DNA of 64,000 nt, from NCBI GenBank assembly GCA_008704415.1, contig VXIS01000155.1, forward strand, positions 41,536 to 105,535, in the 5' to 3' direction. A program made the position numbers and the translations under genes. Positions 54,752-64,000 of the stretch are shown here, piece by piece; within the stretch, counting starts at the first letter, position 1, and the number at the start of each line of letters is the position of its first letter. The notes beneath the pieces are model-generated. The model was not told the origin of the DNA. It made no database searches and saw only the letters and a program-made list of their open reading frames with translations. This stretch comes from Sphaerosporella brunnea (Eukaryota; Ascomycota; Pezizomycetes; Pezizales; Pyronemataceae).

Positions 54752-57332
54752 ATGGCAGAAGATGCCTCCGACGGGACGCGGCGGCGCCCTGCTGGGTTCC
54801 GCATTCTTTATCAGAAAACGCTGCCCTTCGCGGCATGTCGCGGTATAGGAGCTTGGAGTCCACAGCTCGACCTGATCGCCCACGTCACGCAGAACGATAA
54901 TGTCCTTCTGTATCGGATGAACGGACAACGTGTTTGGGGCATTGCGCACAAAACGGGAGACGATATCAAGGTTCAAACGCTCCAATGGCGGCCTGATGGT
55001 AAGGCTCACCGGCGGCGGCGGGAGATCAAGGGCGAGCTGACTTGGCCCTGAAGGGAAGATGCTTGCCTTAGGATACAGTGACGGTACTACGCGGATATAC
55101 GATGTCAATAACGGCAAGGCAATACATCGAATCGTTTCCGAGGTTGACGACTCCGGCAGCGTCACTTGCTTGGGATGGGTCGATAATCACTCGCACACGA
55201 TCACCCTTGGCGTCCCACCAGAGGCCAAAACGGTTGAATGCACGCCCCAAACGCTGTTTGACCTTGATATTGGTTCTATGTTGCCGCGCCTGAGCACCTT
55301 ACCGGCTACAGCGGGCCCGTACGGACCCCCTATGAATGCCTCCAAGGCGGAGTGCTGACATAGGATTAGTGAAAGCACATTCACATCTAAAACTACGCTC
55401 GAAGCTTTGGTCAACTCTGTTAGCAAGGGCGGGGAGGGAAGCCATCTCGATGTACTCCTCATTGGTCAGGAGGGTGGCAAAGTGCTCCTGAACATCTTTG
55501 AATCATTCTTGATTGGCACCATGGACCTTTCCTCCCTTTGCCACCAATTAAAACCACGGTCTACGGTTTGCACACCTTTCCTCTACTCCGGGAAAACGTT
55601 GTTGATTGTTGTAGCTTTTACGCCATACTGCGTCCCAAGACCTTTCGACGCATGCTCTCCTGATCGCGGAGCCCGAGACTGGCCGCTTACTTTTCGCAAC
55701 CATGGACATTCTGTTTGTCCAGCAGTTCGGACAGTATTTGTTCCAGCTGGCCTCCACTTCGACTAGAGTTCAAGCCCTGATTCGGTATATGCGCGAAACT
55801 GTGACTTCCATTGAAACCGAGTTCAAAACGTTCAATGATTTGTCGCAGAAATATGTCAACATCATTAATGAAGAGGCTCAGAAAGTTGGGAGCGATGTTG
55901 GATTGGAGATGTTTGAGTTCTTGGTTACGGGAGGCCCGAGTTCCATCTTGAAAGAGTGGTTGGCGGATGTGTTGACAGAAAGGGTGGGATATGTTCTATT
56001 TGTAGGGCGATGAATGGCTTTACTGACTCTATGACAGGGACAGAAGAGATGGGAAAAGAGCTCGACAACTGGCTATGAGACTATACGCAGAGTGGTCCAT
56101 GAAAACCTGCTTCCAACGTGTGAACGATTGATTGTGCTTTTCTCTCGGTTAAGAGGGCTGGCTCGATGGTAGGTTATCCGGAAGGAATAGTTATAATGTA
56201 GGCACTGATCATTTTTCAGGAAAGAAAGCGGCAGCCCCCTTGGTCTGGAGCCAGAGGACTTCACTCGCTGTTTGGAAGTGGTTGCTAGCATCACTCTGTA
56301 TGCCCACGAGTTCATCTCGGCGATCAACCACGAATTTGATCTCTTCAAGTCCTTCATGATGTGGCTTCGCTATTCATTGGACCAGTTAGCAACTGTAATC
56401 AACATTGACGAAAAGCCAACAGAGGATCCTCAAATCGACCACTTGAAGGTTGCAGACTATGTCGGCGAATTCCTAAAAGAATCCTCTCTGAAGCCGTTCA
56501 TGAAGCGCAACACCAAGCCCAAGCTCAGCGACCACAAAGAGCGTGGAGAAAGTATCCTTGACCTTTATTCCAAGACAGAGCGATCTGCTACTGCCCCAGG
56601 ATTCATGGAATTGGCGGAATATCTCGATGAACTCTCTAAGACCGTTTTCTCGAAGCCCCAGCAGGCCATGAGGCAGCAACTCCGCGTTAGCAAGCCAGTG
56701 CTCCTCCGTGAATCTGGTGTCGATAAGATTGATACCCGCATAGTGGACAGCAAATCCTACACCTGCCTTTACCCTGGAAAAGATAATGGGGGGTTGGGTG
56801 AGTTAAAGAGTGTATGCACGAATGTTACGATTCTGACATGTTCATTTAGTACTCATCATACGCTGTGAAATCAGCATTAATGGCGGCCTAAGCTCCATTT
56901 CAAAGATTGGTTGCGCCAAGATGGAGGTTCCTAGGAATTATGATGTGGCTGACATGAAGTTTGTCGACGACAACCTGATCATCCTTCTTCTCGTACAGCA
57001 GGGTATGTCCCCCCCCCCTTCCAATCATCTACACGGCACCCACTAACATCTCCGCAGATACTAAAGCCAGTGAGATGCTAACTGTCGACTTCTCGGCCCT
57101 CGACTACGACGAAGGCTTCAACCCCTCTCGCACCTCCCGCAGCGTTTATTCTTACGCACGCTCTCTTCCCTACCAGAAGATGAAACCAGTAATGCATCGC
57201 ACCTTCGAGAGTAACTTCCTAGCTGCTCAGGTTATGGTCAACGGAAAGGAGGGTAGAAGAGTCGGATCTGTCCTCGCCAACGACGATATGAGCTACTTCG
57301 TTTTCGATCTAGATCATACGGAGGATGATGAA

Positions 57333-57363
<31 letters not shown>

Positions 57364-57383
57364 GTATGGTCGTTGATGAATAG
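54752..57383 (+). CDS. APC4: Anaphase-promoting complex subunit 4
   Basis: Eight exons (54752–54998, 55054–55318, 55364–55565, 55615–55983, 56038–56168, 56220–56797, 56850–57002, 57058–57383) give 756 residues, with introns of 45–55 bp whose phases all close. The apparent stops between frames disappear when they are spliced. The N-terminal WD40-like part holds the hallmark NVLLYRMNGQRVW, WRPDGK and ALGYSDGTTRIYDV. The helical APC4 domain follows, with GYETIRRVVHENLLP, FSRLRGLARW and AHEFISAINHEFDLFKSFM. The protein ends in an acidic Glu-rich tract. Apc4 is a scaffold subunit of the ubiquitin ligase that destroys securin and cyclins. The third intron (55566–55614, GTTTGC donor) is the least certain join. 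Confidence 0.92.
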
Positions 57384-57879
57384 CCTGTATGATTGGCTTT
57401 TACTACGCTTAAGCTTTTGCATGGTTCGGCGTTCTGGAGGGGTTGAATTGTAATATCATTGGAGGGAGTTCTTCTATCAGGTATGAGTGATGTCTAATGA
57501 AATCAACGTGCCCATTATCTTGGATCTCTTCCCAATAACTAGAACAGGCGTCTATTATCGACCAGTACGACAGGACACTTGCGTTCTCCACCCCAAGGGA
57601 TCTCGTCGCCCCGCTTCCTCACAACCCACTGGGATCTATCGGCTTCACTCTGCTCAATCGAGACTACGCCCCCTCCCACGTTTCATTCGGGGGTCCTCTT
57701 TATTTATAGTGTAAAGGAGGATGTAGACTATTTGTGCCAGCAGCGAGAACAGGGCCTTGGGCAAGTCCCTTTCGCGAGAACTCGTTGTGCAATGTTGGTG
57801 CCGATTCTTCGAATAAGAGCTCATATTGAAGTGTAGAAGTAGAGAATCTACAAATTTTACTCCACCGTCAAGACTTCCT
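57384..57879. other. Intergenic region downstream of APC4
   Basis: No gene. Short frames overlap and have no recognisable domain. Confidence 0.5.
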
Positions 57880-58096
57880 GCGGCTGGCAAGTCCAAAATC
57901 ATGTGACTTCAGGGTTAGGTTTTCGTAAAAACCCGGAGGGTCAGTGAGTAGGAAATGGCTATAAAAATGTTGTTTTGTATATGAGATTGATCATACATCG
58001 TTTTCAAGCGGACTGGCGGTGGAGTTGTTGTAAAAGGGCTCTCCGCCTCGGAAAACTTAACCCTGAAGTCACATGAATTCTGGACTTTCCAGCCGC
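57880..58096. mobile_element. Inverted-repeat element, GCGGCTGG-ended (217 bp)
   Basis: The left arm (57880–57926) begins GCGGCTGGCAAGTCC and contains ATGTGACTTCAGGGTTA; the right arm (58049–58096) is its complement over about 47 bases with a few mismatches. The ends are unlike the CCGY family, and no target duplication is evident. It is a likely miniature element of a separate family. Confidence 0.75.
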
Positions 58097-58463
58097 GTGA
58101 GTACTCTTCTCGCTGGTCTAAAGTACCAATAATCAATTATATTTCCAGACTGCGAAAGCCTCATCTTGAAACTCTAAAGCCTTGCTTGCCTAGAGTAGGT
58201 AGACCACTGAATAGATATGCCTACCTACCTAATTCCTCTGCAATTGTAGAATCCAGCTTTGCGTCTGTGAGTACGGCATCGTATTCAGACGGATTAGGAT
58301 TGTTTTCTGTAGAAACATCGTGCAGGCTAACAATTTCACTGGCCTTTTGCTGACCCTTGAGACTCGGAGGCCCATGGGAAGGGAGTATCACACTATGGGT
58401 CTGGCATTGCTTGATAAAACTTCATCCCTTCTCACCCACCTCTTTTGCAAGCTGCAGTAACTA

Positions 58464-58572
58464 CCGTATTACATCTCTATCTTAAGCCCCAGTGGCCGAG
58501 TCACTGCGCCACGTGGAGAAGTCACTCAGCCTTGTGGGAAAGCCACTGGTGCTTAAGATCGAGTTAATACGG
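58464..58572. mobile_element. TA-flanked miniature element, CCGT-ended (109 bp)
   Basis: Begins CCGTATTACATC and ends GAGTTAATACGG, with TA on each side (58462–58463 and 58573–58574). Terminal repeats of about 30 bases continue through ATCTTAAGC and CCAGTGGC. The core GTCACTGCGCCACGTGG matches that of the element at 29538 (GTCACTGCGCCATGTGG) and is followed in both by AAGTCACT. Confidence 0.85.
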
Positions 58573-58916
58573 TAGAGTAAATTAACTAGGTAGAGCGCAC
58601 TGTCCACAAGGGCACCTGAAACAACTGATTGAAGAGAAATAAAAATGGCCCGTAGCCTTTCTACACCACCTAAGGGCGGGACACGAGTTTGTATGTGTAG
58701 GTTTAACTTTATCTGTGACAGTTTAAACACAAAGTGGAAGCAACAGTTCGTGATTTCTGCACTTCATCGAGCAGAGGAGGGTTGCTTATAGTGTCAGACG
58801 TTCTAATTACCTAGACGTAGGTAGTGGAAAGGATAGAAATAGTAGAAGTAGGGGAAGCGCTGGTGAGTGCAACAGACACAAAGAGTGATTATCTTCACGT
58901 GACCAAGTCAATTTTC

Positions 58917-59016
58917 GGCATTTAGAACCAAAAAATGCAAGTGCAGCAAGTGGCTGAAACCTACTCGAAGGAGAAATTATTGAGGTGCAAATCCCCAGAT
59001 TTTGGTTCTAAATGCC
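58917..59016. repeat. Small hairpin with 17-bp arms
   Basis: GGCATTTAGAACCAAAA (58917–58933) is exactly complementary to TTTTGGTTCTAAATGCC (59000–59016). It may be a solo miniature element or a folded spacer; function unknown. Confidence 0.7.
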
Positions 59017-60107
59017 ACGATAGAACTGCGCCACGTCTCGGTGTCATCGTTCCGCCACGCTTCACTTGCAGCGAGCGTTCTGGGCCAACCGTGTCCCGCA
59101 ACGTTCTCAATTTTACGCGCGTTCCAGCCGCACGCAGTTGGCTTCTTGGTTCCTCGTGGTTCGGAGAGCAGTGGTTTACCGTTTATCGACGGCAGACTCG
59201 CGCTCTGATTGGCTGCCCTGGCGAAACGCGTTTTCTTCTTCAAATTTTTGGGGATCCCTCTCAAAGAAAGAACTTTTTGGGCCCCAGACAATTTTTCTGC
59301 TCTCCACATCGCTTTTAAGACTGAGGCGTCCGTGCTCAGAGACTTCTTTCCTCACTCTAACCCTTTCCTGCTCCACCCCTCACTCCTTCCCCGCCCTGCC
59401 TCCATATCTGCGATAATCCGCCGCCGCGCGAAAAGGGTAGATCTCCATCACCATCGATATCGACGTCGTGCTTCCTGCTGCGATATTCGACCTCGATATA
59501 TACACTTCTTCTTCTTCCTGTCAGCGTGAGACCCCACAGAGACGGGAGGGAGACTTGGCAACAACTGCGGCAATAACAACGTTCCGAGAGTTCTCCGGAA
59601 AACCCCAAAGGTTCGTCGACGTCGTTGCATAACCTCCTCCCAAAACCCCAACCCATCACTGGTACCCACCAACCACCCCCACCATCCACAACTCCCCACA
59701 CACTACACAACACACACCCTCCTCCCAGCCAACCAACTACTCCGCCCCCCCCCCCCCCCCCGCGTCCTGATACAAACAATAGCTGTGGCAACAGTCTCAA
59801 ATCCCCCTACCCGTTCCAGTATCTACACCCCTCCACGCCCCTCCACGCCCCTTCTGCCGTCCTGCATCTTGTTTCCTGTGGTCCTAATCGTTTATCGCAT
59901 CTATCAGGAAATCTAAAGGAACCGGTGTAACGTCACTCTTGCAGGGTTGAACAACCTCCGACTGTGTCAACACGCGCAAGCCCTGTGCTTTGTTTTCGAT
60001 CCGACACTACCCTTATTCATCTCTCCACCATCGCTCCTTGACACGCTCCATCGTCGGGAGAAACCTTATAATCCATATATAGCCAAGCACGTCGAACCGC
60101 CACCAAC
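59017..60107. other. Region upstream of the importin-beta remnant
   Basis: No gene. A C-rich tract lies near 59746–59761, and CT-rich leader-like sequence follows up to 60107. If the remnant arose by DNA duplication, part of this may be a copied KAP95 promoter and 5' leader. Confidence 0.45.
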
Positions 60108-60960
60108 ATGAACGTTAGTGTGGTTCTCGCCAACACCCTCTCGCCGGGTATGATGCCCTGCCATGCTCTCTGCGGCTTCATGTCTCCTCGCTGCCGTGAG
60201 AAACGACGTGCTAACTGTTGTGGACAGATGCGGCCATCCGAGACAATGCGGAGAAGCAGCTGGCGACCGCTGCGGAAACGCATTTCGTGAGTCTCCCCTT
60301 CCATGGATTGTTGTTTTGAGGAGGGGAGGAGCAAGGCTGACTTCGTTACAGCAAGATTACCTCCTCATGCTGTCGGCGGAGATGGCAAAGGAGGAAACGC
60401 CAGCACACATCCGTGCCGCTGCCGGTCTCGCCTTGAAGAACGCCGTGTCGGTCCGGGACCCGAGCGCGCTTGGTAGAGCTGCAGGACCAGTGGTTGAACA
60501 AGGTCGATCCCACAGTAAAGGCTCAGATCAAGGAGAACGCCCTAAAAACCCTCACATCCGAGACCGTACGTTCCGGAACCACAGCAGCCCAGTTTATTGC
60601 TGCGCTCGCAACGATTGAGCTGCCGAGAAATCAATGGCCAGAGTTGATGCCTGTCCTGGATGCGGAACGTCGGAGAGGGCTCGGATGCACTGAAGCAGTC
60701 TTCACTGACGACCATCGGTTACATTGCTGAGTCTGAGGACGCGGACCTTCGGGAGAGCTTGGCCCAGCACTCCAACGCAATTCTTACTGCTGTTGTCAGG
60801 GTGCCCGCAAGGAGGAAGCCAACAACGAGGTGCGACATGCTGCCATGGTTGCGCTTGGAGATTCCTTGGAGTTTGTGGCGAACGAACTTTGAGAACGAAG
60901 GAGAACGGAACTACATCATGCAGGTCATTTGCGAGGTCCGACACAGGATGGCGCCTGGTA
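60108..60960 (+). pseudogene. KAP95: Truncated importin-beta (Kap95/KPNB1) pseudogene
   Basis: The start MNVSVVLANTLSP, the second exon DAAIRDNAEKQLATAAETHF and the third exon QDYLLMLSAEMAKEE and AAAGLALKNAV are typical importin-beta1. The two introns keep GTATGA…CAG and GTGAGT…CAG borders. In the third exon the frame breaks at least four times: extra bases near 60472, 60660 and 60884, and a missing base near 60796. Between them the conserved motifs are each in a different frame: VELQDQWLNKV, ELPRNQWPELMPVL, GYIAESEDADLRESLAQHSN and NFENEGERNYIMQVICE. After about 60960 the similarity ends, although intact importin-beta is about 860 residues, so only the first quarter remains. Retained introns point to a DNA duplication, not a retrocopy. 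Neighbouring genes are indel-free, which argues against sequencing error. Confidence 0.85.
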
Positions 60961-63900
60961 AGAGAAGAAAAGAGAAATAGATATTCTCGAGATACAGGAA
61001 GGGCCTCCGGCTTGGCTTGTAATCGGATGCGACCTTACGCAAGGTGACAACTTAGGGGCAATGAGAGTGTTTGGTGGTAAGGAGGTAGTACTAAGATCAT
61101 TGAGGCTCTGCCGCTTTTACTTATGAAAAAATGAAGTTTCACTACATGGAGAAAGGCTCTCTTCTGCGCCTCACCCCCCCCATGGTTATGGCAATGGGGG
61201 TCGACCGGACGATGAGGTTTTTTTGCTGTGTGAGGCTGCGCCGTGCGCACTAAGAAGCCTTGGCCAAGTCGAGTTACTGGGTGCACTCGTTGGGCTGTGT
61301 GAGGGAGGAAGCTGATGGAACATTGAAGATTGATAACCCACAGGTGAGAAGCCCCACTTCGCTGGCGCCGTGTGGAGCGACGGTAAATCTTTTTCCAGCT
61401 TTGCGTGTCCTCGTACCGTACCCCAGACCCCGTTTCCTCTCTTTTCAAGCGGAACGGAATGAGCTGAGCTGCGGGTCCATTCTTCAATTTCACCGGCCGA
61501 GGCAGGAACTCGCCATAGGTGAGGGGTGTTCCGTCGTTGTTTGCTTGACGCTTCTTTACCACCAGGACGAGGGGCCGGGATGCATTCGCGGTATGACTGG
61601 CACTAAGGTTTGCTCGCCGGTCGTGTTGATAGTGGGGGGCCGTGCGGGGTGTGGAGGTACAAACCCCGCTCGCACCGCCCCGGCTGCGCAGTGTCCGGGC
61701 ACGCGGGGGACTCGGCGATTATACCTCGTTGATGGAGGCCGTGCCCCTTGAAAAGCCAGATGTGAAAGCTCACTTTATGGCCCAATGTGGTCGGATCGGA
61801 ATCAATACATTATTTTGGATTACAACGGACGTTTTTGCAGTTTCGTCACGAGACGAACATCCACGGGATGAGGAGGTGCGAGGAGTGAAGTCCGGTGGGA
61901 GCGGGGGGAGGAAGCGGGAGCCGCGTTTCTCAGTTGGGTAACTCAGCGGTCGTGGTGTCTTCTCGGCATTCGGATGGCCATTAATGGGGAGGGCCCCGAA
62001 CGATCATACAAGCAGCTGTCTGGATCCTTCTCGTAGAGCCAGGGAGGGCGCTAACATGTGACTCATTATGGGATGAAATGGTTATGAATAGGATGTGCTG
62101 GGATGCCTGGTCAAGGACTTCCGGGCGGTTGGCGTCCGCGCCCTCTGGCACCACTGGCTCACTAGCGGAAACGATCTGAGAAAGCAATGTCCGTGGAACT
62201 GCTATTTGGCATGCTGCAGCGTGCACCCGTATGTGTGCCGCGCTTATGCCAAGCTCTTTAGTCTCTGGGTCTTGAAGAGACCAGCACCCACGGATGCGTG
62301 GGAAGGCTCTGGATGCTGGGGGCTTTGGATTGATACTGCGGCCGACATGGTTTGGTCAGGACTCTGCCAGTTCGAGACGAAGGGATGGGCTGTTGGGCGA
62401 GGGGGGGTTTGCCATTGTCCATCAATGCATAGTACTTGCAACGAGGACAGTGTAATGATTTGATTTTTTCTATCGCGCTCCCTTTTTGCAAGACCACCGA
62501 GAAGGTTACATTGTTAGGCTCATTACGATTAGCCTTTCGGGGGGGGGTGAGAATTTTTCTTGGTCTTTATTCCCAGTTAAGTACGCCTCTAACCTCCTTT
62601 AGGTTGTTTATTTTTTTGTTTTTTTTTCAGCTTTGTAATAGTAGCGCGGATCGGTATTGGAGTCCGCGACAACCAGCTGCATGGGTAGACTATCGGCTCT
62701 TTTTGTTACTTTCAACTGATTTGACCGTGGAGGGGATGTGGGGTGTTATGAAGGGACGGGTGTCGCCATATTTGGAGTTACTAACGTGATACAAGAGCCG
62801 TCAGTGCGCAACACGACGGCGAAGCGAATGAATACATGTAGATCTGCCATATCGGGAAAGAGATACAGGACCTCAAACTTTCGGACAAGGATATTATTCG
62901 AAATGTATGTGAGCCATCATGAATGCGTGTGATGCCGCGTCCGGGTTTGGTCTGTTTGGTAGCTCGTTTCCATCATGATGCGGCCTTCTGTTAGCTAGGA
63001 GAAGGTTATCATTTTCTGAGGGAAGACCCTGTCAGCGAAATGAGTGCAGCGTCGACTGCTCACAAGGATATTATTCTTATGTTGAGCCAGATCGACGTAT
63101 CCGGCTAACCGGACTGAGGAGCATGATGGTTGATATGAGCGGATGAGGGGGACGATCAGCGAACGTGATAATGCAGATTGACAGGTCGATGGAGGGTGCA
63201 TCAATCATGAAACGATTGATATCACACAACCATGACGGAACAAAAATAAGAGGAAGGAAAGGCCATCCTCCATGGCATGCCCACCCACATCAAGCGGACA
63301 GCCATTCAGTCGACACGACTCCATGAGATTGAATCAGCCACCACGATGGACCCATCCAATATGGTGCGGTTCTGTTCCGCGGGGTTCATGTCGGACACAT
63401 AAAAAGGGAAGACCAAGCCCATCCAATCTCGATGTGCCATGTATGATTGACATCTCTGGATGGAATTTGCGGTGTCTGTTTGTTTGGCTGTTTTGTGTTT
63501 TTGGTTGTTTGTTTTTGTTGTGCTTTTGTTTTCGATGGTTGGCGATAGCGAGTAACGTATGTGCAGATTATATTACGTAAAAGTGCCAATGTTGGTTTGC
63601 TGCTTATTGTTGCGCACTTATGTTTGCTAGTTTTGTGGGCCTTCTTTGAAAGCAACAGATAACGATATAGTGCAAGATTCTAGGCATACCGACGGCGTTG
63701 TGTTGGTTGAAGATGTTGTTTCTTCAAAACACTGCACGGAAAATCTACCGCATCTGCTACGTCACAAGACACTCATTCTCGGTGTTATGTTGCCAGTAGG
63801 CCACCAGGTCTCGGCTAGGGAGAAGCAGCCAATTCAGTGCACCTAAACGCCGTAGTGCGGAGCTATGACTTATGGATACCGTACACCCCGCGATAGAATT

Positions 63901-64000
63901 TGCACGAACTTGGACGGGCTTGTGTGAACGACGGAGACCCATGACGAGGACACAGAGCGAGATTGCATTAAGAGGGCAAAGGAGGACGCAATATGCATCA
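60961..64000. other. Gene-poor terminal region
   Basis: About 3 kb without a supported gene or clear repeat. G-runs (near 62400 and 62540) and a T/G-rich stretch (about 63478–63535) occur. The longer plus-strand frames (61260–61751, 62095–62463) carry no domain and are not called. Confidence 0.5.

Noticed and set aside
55059..55766. APC4 as a frameshifted pseudogene
   Set aside because: The apparent breaks at 55319–55363 and 55566–55614 are short introns; spliced phases close to a complete 756-residue protein.
62095..62463. 122-codon plus-strand frame in the terminal region
   Set aside because: Trp/Cys-rich without a domain and overlapped by opposite-strand frames.

Overview
The window looks like a nuclear contig of a filamentous ascomycete (Pezizomycotina). 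Genes are on both strands, spliced by many short GT–AG introns (mostly 48–80 bp), and the proteins are typical of fungi: a DUF3425 bZIP factor, a Ctr copper transporter, Mss51, a Spd1/Dif1-like ribonucleotide reductase regulator, Utp10, Dml1, Pan3, Lsm7 and Apc4. The order within Pezizomycotina cannot be fixed from the sequence. Exon structures below were worked out by reading frames across splice sites; phases add up to complete proteins in every gene called intact.

Layout. 1–4984: no convincing gene; a TA-flanked miniature element and a decayed repeat copy. 4985–7797: a coiled-coil GTPase resembling immunity-related GTPases (IRG), convergent with a four-helix membrane protein. 9615–10750: bZIP regulator. 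10751–14402: repeat-rich, with two neighbouring miniature elements and a second copy of the repeat seen near 3.3 kb. 14403–19267: a broken PEBP-like gene containing a 43-T run, a secreted double-cupredoxin protein and a Ctr copper transporter. 20849–32128: ER Hsp70 LHS1, mitochondrial MSS51, an acyl-CoA dehydrogenase ending in a peroxisomal signal, a small RNR regulator with a PIP box, and a DENN-related DUF4484 protein. 32657–45914: UTP10, a Thr/Tyr/Pro-rich GPI wall protein, and DML1. 47049–48136: a hAT transposon with intact ends and 8-bp target duplications but a decayed transposase. 48258–57383: a compact housekeeping block (Xaa-Pro aminopeptidase, LSM7, PAN3, APC4). 57384–64000: gene-poor, with three hairpin or miniature elements and a truncated, frameshifted importin-beta (KAP95) copy.

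No operon-like system is present; genes are individual eukaryotic units. Functional themes that recur are rRNA/mRNA metabolism (UTP10, LSM7, PAN3), cell-cycle and DNA precursor control (APC4, the RNR regulator), mitochondria (MSS51, DML1), and a copper-related pair within 3 kb. The least ordinary items are the IRG-like GTPase, a family of TA-flanked CCGY-ended miniature elements scattered through the window, the hAT element, the importin pseudogene and the PEBP relic.
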